Source of the DNA: Pseudo-nitzschia pungens
Lineage: Eukaryota > Bacillariophyta > Bacillariophyceae > Bacillariales > Bacillariaceae
Direction of reading: 5' to 3'
Length of the DNA: 64,000 nucleotides
NCBI GenBank assembly: GCA_037355855.1
Contig: CM074761.1
Span: forward strand, 5,909,346-5,973,345
Shown: in pieces, positions 23,646 through 34,404 of the stretch
How the letters are laid out: every line of letters begins with the position of its first letter
How positions within the stretch are numbered: the stretch's first letter is position 1
Translations under genes and position numbers: made by a program
Notes under the pieces: generated by a model
Told to the model about the DNA's origin: nothing
The model's input: the letters and a program-made list of their open reading frames with translations, nothing else
Database searches by the model: none

Positions 23646-25400
23646 AGCAGGGCAAATCAAATACAGCTGCAATCAGTTGACGTTCCTGCTGCCGCTACAA
23701 TTGACTGGCGCTCCTGCAATCAACCGACGTTTTTACTGCTGCTACAATCGATTGACGTCCCTGCTTTTGCTGCGAATAATCACGAAACAAATAGTAACGC
23801 AGGCTACAGCAGATAACGTGGGACTATATGTGTTTAACTAGCCGTACATCGTACCTCTTTTCACACCTCTTCGGTTGTCTCCTCATAATTAATTGCACCT
23901 CCTGCGAAATGGAAAGGAAATCACACTACCATGTCGTCTGCTAAATCGTGTCCTGTCATTGTACCTCTCCTCGTTTCGTATCTCGTCGTCTCGTATCTGT
24001 CATCGTTTCGTATCTATCGTCGTCTCCTATCTTGTTGTACCTCCTTTGAAACCAGAAGAAGGATTTTTAAGCAATAACAAGTGTTTGTGTCTCCGCATTG
24101 TCTCTGTTCTTTTTGTAGCTCTCGTCATCTCGTACCTGACGTCGTCTGCTTCGTACGTCTTTTCGTAATAGTTATCTGGGTAAGCCAGGTGATATCAGGA
24201 ATGCAACACACCCTATCTTTGCATCAGACTACGACTACAGCATGAAAAGCAAGAGCGGCCAACCTCTCTTTCTTCAACTGGTGTTTGTCTGTTGTAAAAT
24301 ATGGCCCCGGTGCCTGATGAAACACTTTTGACTGGACCTGCCAGAAAAGTTTGTGAGGAGAAACTGGGGCGGGCAAAACTGTTGTCAGGGGTCTGGAGTG
24401 ATGTGTGTCGATGAACAAGAATGACAACTAGCAGGTACTATTATTTATTGGTGAATATTCCCTGGTAAACTACTACACCAATATGGGTACAAGAACAACA
24501 GTTGTGACATGGGAGTGGTCATGGCTTCAACACCGCTAGGTTATGCTTTTTCTACAGTACCAAACAATACCACTATATTTGCTGCGAAATGTGTCCCTAA
24601 TGAATTATTCAGTGGTAACATATAAAGTATCGATGATTTTGGATTACTTCTTTTTGAACACTACTACTAGTGGTACTACTACTACTACTACTACTAGCAC
24701 TACTTTTCTGGCCATGCAGCATCATGGTACTACTAGTACTACTACTAGTTCGTTCAGGAGGAATATTTGCACTGGAAAAATTATATAAGCATGAGCCAGA
24801 TTTACCCAGATACATGATTTGGCAATATTTTCTCCTAGTAAATTGTCCAGTACTGGGTTTAAAATTAATTATTGAATGGTGACATTGTCTAAAGTATCAG
24901 TGATTTTTGAATACTTCTTTTTGAAAACTCTTGCTGCCCATGCATGGGATGAGGAATACAGCATTCACACTGGAATCATATAAATATTGGACAGATCCAC
25001 TCAACTATTTGATTTGACAGTGTTCTCTAGTAAATATTACTAGCATCCACCCCCAAGTGTAAAAAAAAATCAACAAAAGAACATCAAGCAAGCTGATTAA
25101 AAATCATGATGAACAGTACAGCAAGCAAAACAGCAAGCAAAATAGCAAGCTGATTGTTAGCACCCCCTCTGTAGATAATAAATTTAAAGAACAGCAAGCA
25201 AGCAAGCTGATTAAAAATAATCATGAACAGGAGGAAAGGAAGCAAAACAGCAAACTGATTTCACCCCACCCCCTCTGAAAATAATAATATAAAGATGTTC
25301 AATATGATGTTATGGAGGAAGATGCTGCTGCTAAGTATGCTGCTGATGGGTCCCTACTATGTTGGGATCTGTACCAGAGCTACATACCTTACTAGCTCCC
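23646..25400. other. Intergenic repeats, no gene seen
   Basis: Contains an ACT/AGT microsatellite (24660-24750). An imperfect direct repeat of about 250 bp runs 24600-24845 versus 24880-25040 (shared actggaa-att-atataa and gaatacttctttttgaa). A ~100-bp direct repeat (25078-25175 and 25190-25290) carries AGCAAGCTGATTAAAAAT. Nothing coding is supported. Confidence 0.6.
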
Positions 25401-25434
25401 AGTAACAGTCTGCAGAGTGCTAGTAGGCTGTTTG

Positions 25435-25692
25435 CTAAGCAGCAGGCTAAGCAGCAGGCTAAGCAGCAGGCTCAGCAGCAGGCTCAGCAGCAGGCTCAGC
25501 AGCAGGCTCAGCAGCAGGCTCAGCAGCAGGCTCAGCAGCAGGCTCAGCAACAGCAGGCTCAGCAACAGCAGGCTCAGCAACAGCAGGCTCAGCAACAGCA
25601 GGCTCAGCAACAGCAGGCTCAGCAACAGCAGGCTCAGCAACAGCAGGCTCAGCAACAGCAGGCTCAGCAACAGCAGGCTCAGCAACAGGCTT
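25435..25692 (+). repeat. CAG-rich tandem repeat (12-bp then 15-bp units)
   Basis: AGGCTCAGCAGC units (12 bp) change to AGGCTCAGCAACAGC units (15 bp). It can be read as (AQQ)n or, antisense, (LLS)n. The low-complexity frame has no domain, so it is treated as repeat DNA rather than a gene. Confidence 0.9.
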
Positions 25693-25699
25693 AGTAGCA

Positions 25700-26283
25700 A
25701 GAAGCCACTGTAACAGGGTGCTCTTTGGGGGGGCGGTCAGCTAGAGTGCTGAATCCTTGTGTAGGATTTGTGCCAGTACTGGATACCTACTAGCTGCAGC
25801 ACCACTAGCATAGTACTGTACCATCGTACTACAGGCTTAGGGAAGTGCTAGTGGTACAGTACCAATCCTACCACCATGGGGTATGGTCCTCAGTACATAT
25901 TATTATATATACTGGAACGGTGTACCCAGCCCTGCAGTTAGTGCAAGCAACTTAGCAAGTGTGCAAGCAACAAGCAAGCAACATGATCAAATAAATAATA
26001 ATACTACAGACCTACAACATTCGCTACAAGAACAATGTACACTACACTGTTGTTATATACTACTTCATAAGAATATGATCCAGTACAAGAAAGCTGCTGT
26101 CACAAATATGCACAGAGACCAGCTCAGCTCAGCTCAGCTCCAATTTTTTTCTTTTTTATTTCCTTTTAAAATAAAGCAAGCACGCTACTATCATGCCCTC
26201 CCTAGTATGGATTAATACTTTAATTACTATCTCTATGAGGGGAGCATCTTCTTGTAGAAGCCTCAGCTAATACAGGAGCATTA
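25700..26283. other. Intergenic, no gene seen
   Basis: Holds the flank of a dispersed repeat (ttgtgtaggatttgt near 25757) also seen at 27110 and 50520, and an AGCTC pentamer run at about 26120-26140. Confidence 0.5.
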
Positions 26284-26475
26284 ATGTATCATAAAATCAC
26301 ACATGTTATGATGGAAAGAGAGCAATCAAAGCCATTATCTGGAAATGTAGAGATATATGACGCATACTGGGGAGGCAAAGCAAAAGGCAAGCGTGGTCGA
26401 GGCTCAGAAAACAAAACTCCTTTAACAGAATCCCTTTGTAGACTCACCAGCACTGTTTGTCACCAGTCAACTTGA
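26284..26475 (+). pseudogene. Relic of IS1595/Merlin-like transposase
   Basis: A 63-residue frame contains LSGNVEIYDAYWGGK followed by AKGKRGRGSENKTP. This resembles the DDE core start of IS1595/ISXO2 and eukaryotic Merlin transposases (VEVDE-Y-GGK then G-G--KTP). The expected catalytic Asp is Tyr here, and the similarity stops after KTP, so it is a decayed fragment. Assignment rests on one motif. Confidence 0.5.
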
Positions 26476-26486
26476 TGTGGTGATGC

Positions 26487-26546
26487 TGCTGTTTTTGTTT
26501 TTGTTTTTGTTTTTGTTTTTGTTTTTGTTTTTGTTTTTGTTTTTGT
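26487..26546 (+). repeat. (GTTTTT)n microsatellite
   Basis: About ten hexamer units of GTTTTT. Confidence 0.95.
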
Positions 26547-27156
26547 CACTCTCTTTTGCTGATGAGCAATATGATCAACATAAAGGGTCGTCCTGCTGGT
26601 GGGAGGGGTTGCAATGATCCAGTTTTTGGACATAGGAGTAGTATTACTTCAATTATAAACACTACTGATTGCAGCTCTACTAGAGCCATTCCTTAGTAGT
26701 ATTGTTGATTCTCTTGTACTAGTAGTAGGGGGACTGTCGTCCATAGATGATCTGATACCAGCAGCAACACTACAGTACAGTACAGAACAGGAACGATGGT
26801 CTATCCTTAGTTGATTCAAAGGTTGTGTGTTGATTATCCACCTCTCCAGTATCATGCTATGGAGGATGCATGCTGGTGGGTTCACCACCAGGAGTAGGGT
26901 TACTACTACTAGTAGTAGTATGTACTGACAAGTCTAGTACATACCACTAGTACTCCTACTACCCTAGTTTCAGTTAACAAGTATACAGGGTGCTAGGCTG
27001 TATGCTAAGCAACAGGCTTAGTAGTAGTAACAAGAAGGTACTACTACTACTACTAGTATTCTTACAAGGTGCTATGGGGTGCTATCAGCTACTAAGTGAC
27101 TTGGTCCTTGTGTAGGATTTGTACCAGTTGCAGTTACGTAACTTACCTGGCTGTTG
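26547..27156. other. Intergenic, no gene seen
   Basis: Many CTACTAGTAGTA strings. The stretch 26985-27150 matches the dispersed CAG/GGATTTGTACC repeat family. Confidence 0.5.
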
Positions 27157-27892
27157 CCAGGGGTCATAATATAAGAAGGGGTACGCCACGATCACTAAAA
27201 ATCGGCAATTCATATTCCATGTGTGGTCCAAAATAGAAAAATTTCCCTCAGTCAATTTTTTTTTTCTCATAATTTACTGCATATCACTAGTAAAAGTATA
27301 CCTGATAAAGCAACTTACCAAGTACACTTCCAATCACTCTCCAACTTTTAAATTTGATATGCAGTTCACGTATATAGTTGAGAGTCAAGTAGTAAGTACC
27401 TTTTTCAGTTTACATCCATCTGCTGTCTGATATTGCTGATTCAAACTACCAGTGATCTGTGCCTTCCACCTGGAATATAAAATACAAAATCGGATCGTCC
27501 GTCCGTCATCCGTTTTATTTTTATTCAATTAAAAGCTTCCACTTGGAACCAAAATTTGGACCATCCATCCAAATAAATTACTTTATCTTCCATCCATCTA
27601 GAGTGAAAAGCAGTTACATATTCATGATCCTTGTAAAAAATTGGGCTAGATACAATATTCAAATATTGTTTTGTTACAATTTTTGATGGAGTTGTTATAG
27701 ATTGAAGTGTAATAGTTTTTGTTAGTATTATGCAGTGAAAGTGGAAAAAAAAAAATTGAGGTTGAGGGAAATTTTTCTAAATTGGACCACACATGGAATA
27801 TGGAGTGCCATTTTTTTTTAACTAGTATTTGTACGTCGAACACGGACGACGGACAGACGTCGTGGCACACCCCTTCTTATTATGACCCCTGG
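27157..27892. mobile_element. Foldback/MITE-like element with ~100-bp imperfect inverted ends
   Basis: The left end reads CCAGGGGTCATAATA then AGAAGGGGT and GCCACGA, followed by attccatgtgtggtcca and gaaaaatttccctca. The reverse complement of the right end (27740-27892) has the same blocks in the same order. No transposase is present. Exact ends and target duplication are uncertain. Confidence 0.7.
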
Positions 27893-28213
27893 CTGTTGCA
27901 GCCTTAGCATCCAGTAGCATAAAATATACAGGGTTAAGGTTGCTGTATGCTACTACTAAGTACTTCTACTACGTACCGGTACGGTACTTCGTACAAGTAT
28001 TATTAAAGCATGGGGACATAGAAAAAGACACATCCAGGTTCTCAATGGGCGCTTGGAACGCAGATACGACAAATGAAGTGGAAGGGAACGCAGATAGGGT
28101 ACTTCAGGTTGGAATTCTTCGGTTGGTACGCTAATAGGGTAATAAACCAAAATGGGGATAAATTCGGTACGCAGATCTGGTATTGAAAACAGTCACTATA
28201 TGAACATATACAG

Positions 28214-28408
28214 TGCCATACCCCGGGTCTACTAGTGATTAGAATAGTAGTGATATGCAAATTGTGAGCTCTATCAATTAGTCTATATGCTACAGTTCTA
28301 AGAGCTCTCTGGCAATCAGCGATTCCATCGGCTCGCCGATTGTTTCCTTTTATCCTTATCCTTAATCCAGTCCCGTGTGTACTCGTGACTGTATTCTGGT
28401 GCACGGCA
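28214..28408 (-). repeat. gypsy 3' LTR (left copy)
   Basis: Bounded by TG...CA with target duplication TACAG on the left. A short purine run (ggaggag on the minus strand) adjoins it on the internal side. Confidence 0.93.
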
Positions 28409-28432
28409 TACTCCTCCATGGTACTGTGACAA

Positions 28433-31400
28433 TTACTTCTCTGGTTCAGGACTATCCCTGCAATAATAGGGATGGACTCTCCTGATGTTAACCCGGTCAG
28501 TTACAAAAGGAGCAGTTTCAATAGTTACAGTTCCATTATCATGGGCCTTGAGCACCTTGTAAGGTCCTTGCCGTGGGAAGGATAGTTTTGGAATAATGCC
28601 CTTCCTTTCCAGGGTGACATAGTCTCCTTCTTTATAGACATGGGGGATCCTCTTCTGGTTTTCCCTGATGTTGCTCTTGTGGATGCTTTTCTGCTTCCTT
28701 GCTTGGATTGCTTCCCAATCCACTGGGAAGTTCACCGGCATGAACATGTCTCGACCAAACACCAGTTGCGCTGGGGAGTACCCCAGGGTGGTATGGATGG
28801 CGCTTCTGATAGCATATGCTGCCTTGGTGGTGAATTCCTCAAAAGGGTCCTCCTCGTGGAGGTCCCTGTTTTCCAGGTTGAAGGACAACAGACAGTCCTT
28901 TAATACCTGATGGATCCTTTCCAACACCGAGTTGGATTGTGGATTCCAAGCCCCACTGGGCTTTCTTTTCATCCCCATGTTCTCGCAGAGCTCTTGGAAC
29001 TCTGCTTTGAACTCACTCCCGCCATCAAAGCCAATTTCCTTTGGGCGCGGGTATCTTGCCAGCCAGGTACTGTCCAACAATCGTTGAGTTTCTGCTGCAT
29101 TTGGAGAGTCCTTCAGGTGAGCCAGTTCAAACCATCCGGTCACTGGGTCCACCATGGTGAGGACATGGATTTGGTAGTCTTTACCATTTTTGTTGTGGAC
29201 AGTTGCAGGTCCCCAGAGGTCCACATTGACCCTCTGCCATTTGGTGACCTCAGCTGCTTTTTCCGGTAGTAGTCCATACTTCTTCCGGCCACTCTTCTTA
29301 AACATCTGACACGTGTGGCAGTGCTTACAAAGGTCCTGGACGTCCTTCCGTAGGCCTTTCCAGGTGAAGACTGAGCGTATGCTCTGTTCCATTCTCTTTT
29401 CTCCGGGATGGACCAACATGCTGTGGTACCATTCCATAACTCTATCCTTGAGTTTATCGGGAATCAGGATCTTTCCTTCTTTATGGATTAGGTTGTAACC
29501 TTCCACCATTTTGGTGGTTAGTCGATTGTCTTTTTCCAGAGCACTCACGATTCCCATGTCCTGTTGCTGGTAGAACTGAATCATGTCCGGGGCAAGTGGG
29601 AATGCACTATTGCCCTGGAATTCTTCCGGAGCTTCTCCAAGCGGGAATAGGAGTTGCCGGAGGTGCTCTTCCTCATCCGCGTAGGTGAGGGGCTTATTTG
29701 GTGGTAGCCATTCCACTGTATCTGCTGGATCCTCAGTGATATCCAGTCGAGACAATGCATCCGCTGCGTCGTTGTCCTTGCCAGCAACATGCTTGACTAC
29801 CGGATGGAACTCCTCCATAAGGAGTCTCCACCGTACCATCCGTTGGGTGGGCATCTGCTGGTAGAGCAGGTTAAGGTGGTCTGTGTGGATAATCACGTCT
29901 TGTCCTCGTAGGATTCCTTCAAACGCTTTGAGCCCTTCCACTATTCCAAGGAGTTCTTTTTCTCCTACGGTGTAGTTGAGCTGCGCTGAATTCAGTTTCC
30001 GGGTGTAGAAGCCAAGCGGTTTGCCATCCTGACATACTGTGGCTCCCAGTTGCCGGTCACTAGCGTCTGAGTAGAGATGAAATGGTTTTGTAAAATCTGG
30101 GAATGCGAGTTTTGCTTCGTCTGCGAGCATCCGTTTCGCCTCCATGAAAGCTTTCTGCTCTGCTGGGCCCCAGTACCAATTCATTTTGCCCTTTTTCCCT
30201 GCTAGTTTGTTCAGAGGGGCTAGGATGTGGGAGCGGCGCTTCCACATGTCCCGGTAGAAATTTACCATTCCAAGGAACATCTTGAGTTGCTTGGTGTTCT
30301 TGGGGGCTTCCAGGCGCTTCATTGCCTCCAGTTTCTTTGGCTGGGGCTGAATGCCCTCTGTTGTTAACAGGAATCCCAGATATTCCACTTCTTTTTGCAT
30401 GAAAAAGGATTTTCGTAGGTTGGCTCGAAAGCCGGCGTCATCTAGTCTTTGTAGGACTGTATCGATTTTGTTGAGGTGATCCTGTTCAGATTCTCCCTCC
30501 CGCTGAATGATCAGGATATCATCAATGTAGACAAGAACGTAGTCCAGATCCCCTAGTAGGTTCATCATGACTGATTGGAAGATATCCGGAGCACAAGCAA
30601 TCCCCATTGCGAGTCTCTTGTAGGCATACTTTCCCCACGGCAGAATGGTGGAGCAGATTTTCTGGCTCTCTTTGCAGATGGGGATGGTGTAGTAACCTTG
30701 GGACAAGTCCAGCGCCGTAGCTGATTTGAACTTTTGTAGCCTTTGGATTGTTTCCCCTATTCGTGGTAGTGGGAATGGTTTTCGTTGGATGGCGGCGTTC
30801 ATTTTCCGGAAGTCGGTGAGAACTCGGATATCGCCTGTTTTCTTTGGTTGACAGAAGGTCGGAGACGCCCATGGTGAGTCATCATCATGCGGAAGTTTCT
30901 CCAGGACTCCAATGTCACAGAGCCTGTTGATTTCCTTCCGGAGTGCTTGTTCAAAGGCATGGGGTACTGAATAGTACCTCTGCCTGACCGGTTTAACCCC
31001 TGGTTGGAGTTCAATAGATACCGGTTCAATATTCTTGAGCAGTCCCAGACCTCCTCCAAAGAGTGTGGGGAACTTCTTCAATGTTGCCTTCAGGGCCTCC
31101 TTAGACGCGTCTGTGATCTCCAGGTCGTTGACCATAGCGTCTATATCGACTTTGGAGTAGTCGGCGTCCAAAATTTTAGATTGCCTTTCTTCCTCTTTTT
31201 GGAGGATTGGACTCTGTGTGTTGGCAAAGAATACTGCCTCGCATTTGTCCGGGTTCGAGAGCTCCCCCATTCCCTTCATGGGAATGGCGTCACCCTGCCA
31301 TTCAATTGTTCGGGAGCTGTATTTTATATCCAGTCCCAGTTGTGCCATCAGGTCGGATCCTATGATCATGTCATAGGGCACTTCCTCATGGTGGTGATAT

Positions 31401-31702
31401 TCATCCACTTGGAAGGTCCATTTGATGGTCTTGGAGTTTGAAAATTCTATCAGCCTTAGTCCCACTGAAGCCGCAGACTTGGTTCTGAACTTGCCTCCAT
31501 ACGTGTTGTAGGTGACAGATCTTCGGTCTCGGTTCGTTAGTTGACTTCGGTCGACAAACTGTTGTAGTATGATGGATTTGGAGCAACCAGAGTCTAGTAG
31601 GCCCCGGAGCATCCGTCCCCTTCCCTTGTGGTCCAATACCTCCACACAGACGTCCGCAAACCGATTGATTATGCGGGGTCCAGTGTGGATGGTATCAGCC
31701 AT
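28433..31702 (-). CDS. pol: gypsy Pol (protease, RT, RNase H, integrase)
   Basis: 1,089 aa on the minus strand. An aspartic protease motif LLDSGCSK lies at about 35-42. Reverse transcriptase spans about 235-430, with LDLSQGYY and the catalytic YIDD at 392-395. RNase H at about 540-650 has the YSDASDRQLGA segment. The integrase zinc domain has H, H, C and C in the stretch ending CKHCHTCQMF, followed by the DDE core with NVDLWGP, DGGSEFK and an E in NSVLERIHQ. Domain order PR-RT-RH-IN places it in Ty3/gypsy rather than copia. The frame is unbroken and the LTRs match, so the element may be active. Confidence 0.95.
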   Translation of the reverse strand: MADTIHTGPRIINRFADVCVEVLDHKGRGRMLRGLLDSGCSKSIILQQFVDRSQLTNRDRRSVTYNTYGGKFRTKSAASVGLRLIEFSNSKTIKWTFQVDEYHHHEEVPYDMIIGSDLMAQLGLDIKYSSRTIEWQGDAIPMKGMGELSNPDKCEAVFFANTQSPILQKEEERQSKILDADYSKVDIDAMVNDLEITDASKEALKATLKKFPTLFGGGLGLLKNIEPVSIELQPGVKPVRQRYYSVPHAFEQALRKEINRLCDIGVLEKLPHDDDSPWASPTFCQPKKTGDIRVLTDFRKMNAAIQRKPFPLPRIGETIQRLQKFKSATALDLSQGYYTIPICKESQKICSTILPWGKYAYKRLAMGIACAPDIFQSVMMNLLGDLDYVLVYIDDILIIQREGESEQDHLNKIDTVLQRLDDAGFRANLRKSFFMQKEVEYLGFLLTTEGIQPQPKKLEAMKRLEAPKNTKQLKMFLGMVNFYRDMWKRRSHILAPLNKLAGKKGKMNWYWGPAEQKAFMEAKRMLADEAKLAFPDFTKPFHLYSDASDRQLGATVCQDGKPLGFYTRKLNSAQLNYTVGEKELLGIVEGLKAFEGILRGQDVIIHTDHLNLLYQQMPTQRMVRWRLLMEEFHPVVKHVAGKDNDAADALSRLDITEDPADTVEWLPPNKPLTYADEEEHLRQLLFPLGEAPEEFQGNSAFPLAPDMIQFYQQQDMGIVSALEKDNRLTTKMVEGYNLIHKEGKILIPDKLKDRVMEWYHSMLVHPGEKRMEQSIRSVFTWKGLRKDVQDLCKHCHTCQMFKKSGRKKYGLLPEKAAEVTKWQRVNVDLWGPATVHNKNGKDYQIHVLTMVDPVTGWFELAHLKDSPNAAETQRLLDSTWLARYPRPKEIGFDGGSEFKAEFQELCENMGMKRKPSGAWNPQSNSVLERIHQVLKDCLLSFNLENRDLHEEDPFEEFTTKAAYAIRSAIHTTLGYSPAQLVFGRDMFMPVNFPVDWEAIQARKQKSIHKSNIRENQKRIPHVYKEGDYVTLERKGIIPKLSFPRQGPYKVLKAHDNGTVTIETAPFVTDRVNIRRVHPYYCRDSPEPEK

Positions 31703-33121
31703 TCAGTTGTGGGATCCTTTCTTTTTGAAGGTTTTTCTGTACTTTCTTCTGTACTCTTTGAGTTCTCGTTCAGAGATGTCGATCTCGTCATCAGAGACTT
31801 CATGATCAGCTTGGGCCGTGGCCAGTACATAGGAGTACTCGTGGTTGGAGAGGTTCCTTCCCCAGTGGGGTTTGGAGTGTTGCTCGGTATCCGAGTCTTC
31901 TTTTGCCACAAAATGCTCCTTGAGCAAGTTGATGGTCTCCCGGTCGAACTTTCCCTTCTTGGGAGGTCCGCCGGTTAGTTTCCAGCATTTGCCGGCATGG
32001 ACCTTGCCACAGGTCTTGCATAGCTGTTTGTTGCTGTTGTCCACAGGGCGCTTCTTTTTGCCAGGGGATTTCCCGTGGTGGGTTCCTCCCCCAGATGCGG
32101 CCTTGGGGGTCTTCTTGGGGCCACCGGTTTGTTTCTCGAGGTCCGCGATGCGTTTGCGGAGTTCATCCTCGTTCCGGATGGTGATTTCCAAGTTTTCGAG
32201 CTTGTCGATGGTGGTGTTAAAGGGGTGTTTGTAGACGTCCCAACTAATGTGCTCCAGCTTCTCGCGTTGGGAGTGGGTCATGTTGGCATCTAGGATTTCC
32301 TTCATGTCCTCTTCCGAGTAACTGGATGGTGCAGTGCCGTTTGCAGCGCCACTCTCCCAGAGGCAATCGGGTAGATAGCTCTGTAGCTCGGCCATACGGT
32401 TTGCCCATGAGCGAATACCGTGTTTCATGTCGATTTTCGTGTTCCGGATGAATCTCCGGAGCAGAATGTATGATCTTTTGCCATTCATGTCATTGCCAAA
32501 GATTTTGAGCTTGAGGGCGTGCATACACTCCTCAATGATATCCTTTCTGTACTCCTGGGTTTGGTAGTACTGGATGAGGGTACTTGGGACCCTTTTCTTT
32601 GGGACCGGACCGTCAAGTGCGGTTGGTTCCGGTTCTTGTTCGGACGCCGCCGTAGCAGTCGTGTTGTCCTTCTCGGTTGGGGCGTTGGCGCCCTCCACCG
32701 CCTCTTTGGATTTGTCAGCCGGGGGTTCCTTAGGAGGTTCCTTAGGTTCCCGCATGGCAATCCTCTCGAGTTTTTGTTGGATCAGTTGGTTGTTGTGTAC
32801 CTTGTGTCCTGGTTCAGCATAATATGTCCGGCCCAAAACCATCTGGACAATAGAGAGTGCCTCGAGGGAGAGGATTCTCTGTAGGACATCCAGTTTCTGG
32901 TCTCCTTGGAGCTTCTCGTTGTTGACAATTTTCTGGTCAAAGTCTCGCTTCCAGATGATGAAGAGTTCCGGTCTTTCAGTGCCGGTAAGTACCTTCAGAT
33001 AGTCACTGAAGGCCACTCCCCCTTTCTCGGAGTCTATGCTCATCTTCACCGCGTTGGCGTCTTCCGGCCAGTCCTCGCGAGTGAAGGTAAAGGGTTTCTG
33101 TTTGGTTCCTTTGGACGCCAT
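31703..33121 (-). CDS. gag: gypsy Gag
   Basis: 472 aa on the minus strand, ATG 33121, stop TGA 31705-31703. The N-terminal half is helical and charged, as in capsid regions, with an Ala/Glu/Pro linker. Near the C-terminus is a short zinc-knuckle-like CKTCGKVHAGKC (CX2CX3HX3C) in basic surroundings, which would bind RNA. The stop codon is followed at once by the ATG of pol in the same frame, so Gag-Pol could arise by readthrough of one TGA or by reinitiation. No frame damage is seen. Confidence 0.9.
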   Translation of the reverse strand: MASKGTKQKPFTFTREDWPEDANAVKMSIDSEKGGVAFSDYLKVLTGTERPELFIIWKRDFDQKIVNNEKLQGDQKLDVLQRILSLEALSIVQMVLGRTYYAEPGHKVHNNQLIQQKLERIAMREPKEPPKEPPADKSKEAVEGANAPTEKDNTTATAASEQEPEPTALDGPVPKKRVPSTLIQYYQTQEYRKDIIEECMHALKLKIFGNDMNGKRSYILLRRFIRNTKIDMKHGIRSWANRMAELQSYLPDCLWESGAANGTAPSSYSEEDMKEILDANMTHSQREKLEHISWDVYKHPFNTTIDKLENLEITIRNEDELRKRIADLEKQTGGPKKTPKAASGGGTHHGKSPGKKKRPVDNSNKQLCKTCGKVHAGKCWKLTGGPPKKGKFDRETINLLKEHFVAKEDSDTEQHSKPHWGRNLSNHEYSYVLATAQADHEVSDDEIDISERELKEYRRKYRKTFKKKGSHN

Positions 33122-33868
33122 GGTTAATCAGTTTTATTTAGTTAATTTAGTTACTTTAGTTTGTTATTCGCTAATCTGTTAATTTCAGTGTGGAAATGAG
33201 CAAGAGTGGTTGCTCCAGATTTTGCAGTTTTTGCTACTAAATTTGGTTTCCACGCGATAACTCGTGTTGTAACTGATTTTGCTCTCATCCATCTTGGTGG
33301 TGGGAGTTGTTTCTCTCTTTAGCTCCCGGGAATCCTGTGGTTCTCCGGAGTTGTTTCTGTTTTTATTTTGTGGGATTCGATTCCCGTGGTTCTCCGGCGT
33401 TGCTTCTCTGTCAAGCGGTCACCGGGCCGGTCCCACTTCCCGTTTCCCGTGGGATTAGTGGTGTTCGGGTATTTATCATATACCTGTCCGGATATTTATA
33501 TGTTCTGGTTTTGGTCGGCATACCCTTTTTGGTCTGTCCGTCCACTCAGTGTTGGTCCAATTAGTCCACTCACTGGATTATGTGTCACTTTTTCAGTGTG
33601 TATTTTCGAATTTTTCGATTATTTCTGTTGTCGACCATGGTCCTGTTTAGGTCCTTAGGTGTCTCTGTTGCTGCAGTTGCTCCTCGTAATGGAGCCAACT
33701 GTTGCTGGGGTTGGTCTTCCTTAGTGCTGCAGACACCGGATGTCCTTTCCCCTGTTTGCTTCTATGCGCCTCCATTTTTCGGCAGTTTCTTCGGTCCCGT
33801 CGGTTTGCTGACCGATCGGTCCCTTCCCTTGCTCATGGTCGTCAGCGCTCAGCTTGATTTTAAAATCA
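33122..33868 (-). other. gypsy 5' leader
   Basis: The 747 nt between the 5' LTR and the gag ATG hold no long frame in sense orientation. They presumably carry the packaging signal and primer site. Confidence 0.6.
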
Positions 33869-34063
33869 TGCCATACCCCGGGTCTACTAGTGATTAGAAT
33901 AGTAGTGATATGCAAATTGTGAGCTCTATCAATTAGTCTATATGCTACAGTTCTAAGAGCTCTCTGGCAATCAGCGATTCCATCGGCTCGCCGATTGTTT
34001 CCTTTTATCCTTATCCTTAATCCAGTCCCGTGTGTACTCGTGACTGTATTCTGGTGCACGGCA
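33869..34063 (-). repeat. gypsy 5' LTR (right copy)
   Basis: Same 195 bp as the left copy. Immediately inside it lies a perfect 14-bp palindrome TGATTTTAAAATCA instead of an obvious tRNA-complementary primer site. Confidence 0.93.
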
Positions 34064-34124
34064 TACAGTAATGTAGTATTTTTATCATCCTCAACAGTAT
34101 TTAACAGAACCAGGGCAATATTGC

Positions 34125-34355
34125 GTGCACCGGGAGATGCACGGTAACATGCACGGTAACATGCACGGTAACATGCACGGTAACATGCACAGTAACATGC
34201 ACGGTAACTTGCACAATAACATGCACGGTAACATGCACGGTAACATGCACAGTAACATGCACGGTAACTTGCACAATAACATGCACGGTAACATGCACGG
34301 TAACATGCACGGTAACATGCACGGTAACATGCACGGTAACATGCACGGTAACATG
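34125..34355. repeat. 12-bp minisatellite CATGCACGGTAA
   Basis: About 18 units of CATGCACGGTAA with rare variants (cacagtaa, cttgcacaat), inside the Mutator-like element. A shorter inverted version (gtgcatgttatc) recurs at about 34600-34680. Confidence 0.95.
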
Positions 34356-34404
34356 CAATGGGTTCAAACGGGTTCAAACGGGTACAGCAACCGGTTAGTA
34401 CGGT

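Larger units (their letters stand above)
28214..34063 (-). mobile_element. Intact Ty3/gypsy-type LTR retrotransposon
   Basis: 5,850 bp on the minus strand. LTRs 28214-28408 and 33869-34063 are each 195 bp, read identical by eye, and have TGCC...GGCA ends. TACAG target duplications flank it (28209-28213 and 34064-34068). gag and pol are both open. Identical LTRs mean a very recent insertion. Confidence 0.96.

Noticed and set aside
25359..25694. 111-residue frame of Ala/Gln repeats
   Set aside because: It is entirely a CAG-type tandem repeat, has an equally long antisense frame (LLS)n, and belongs to a dispersed non-coding repeat.
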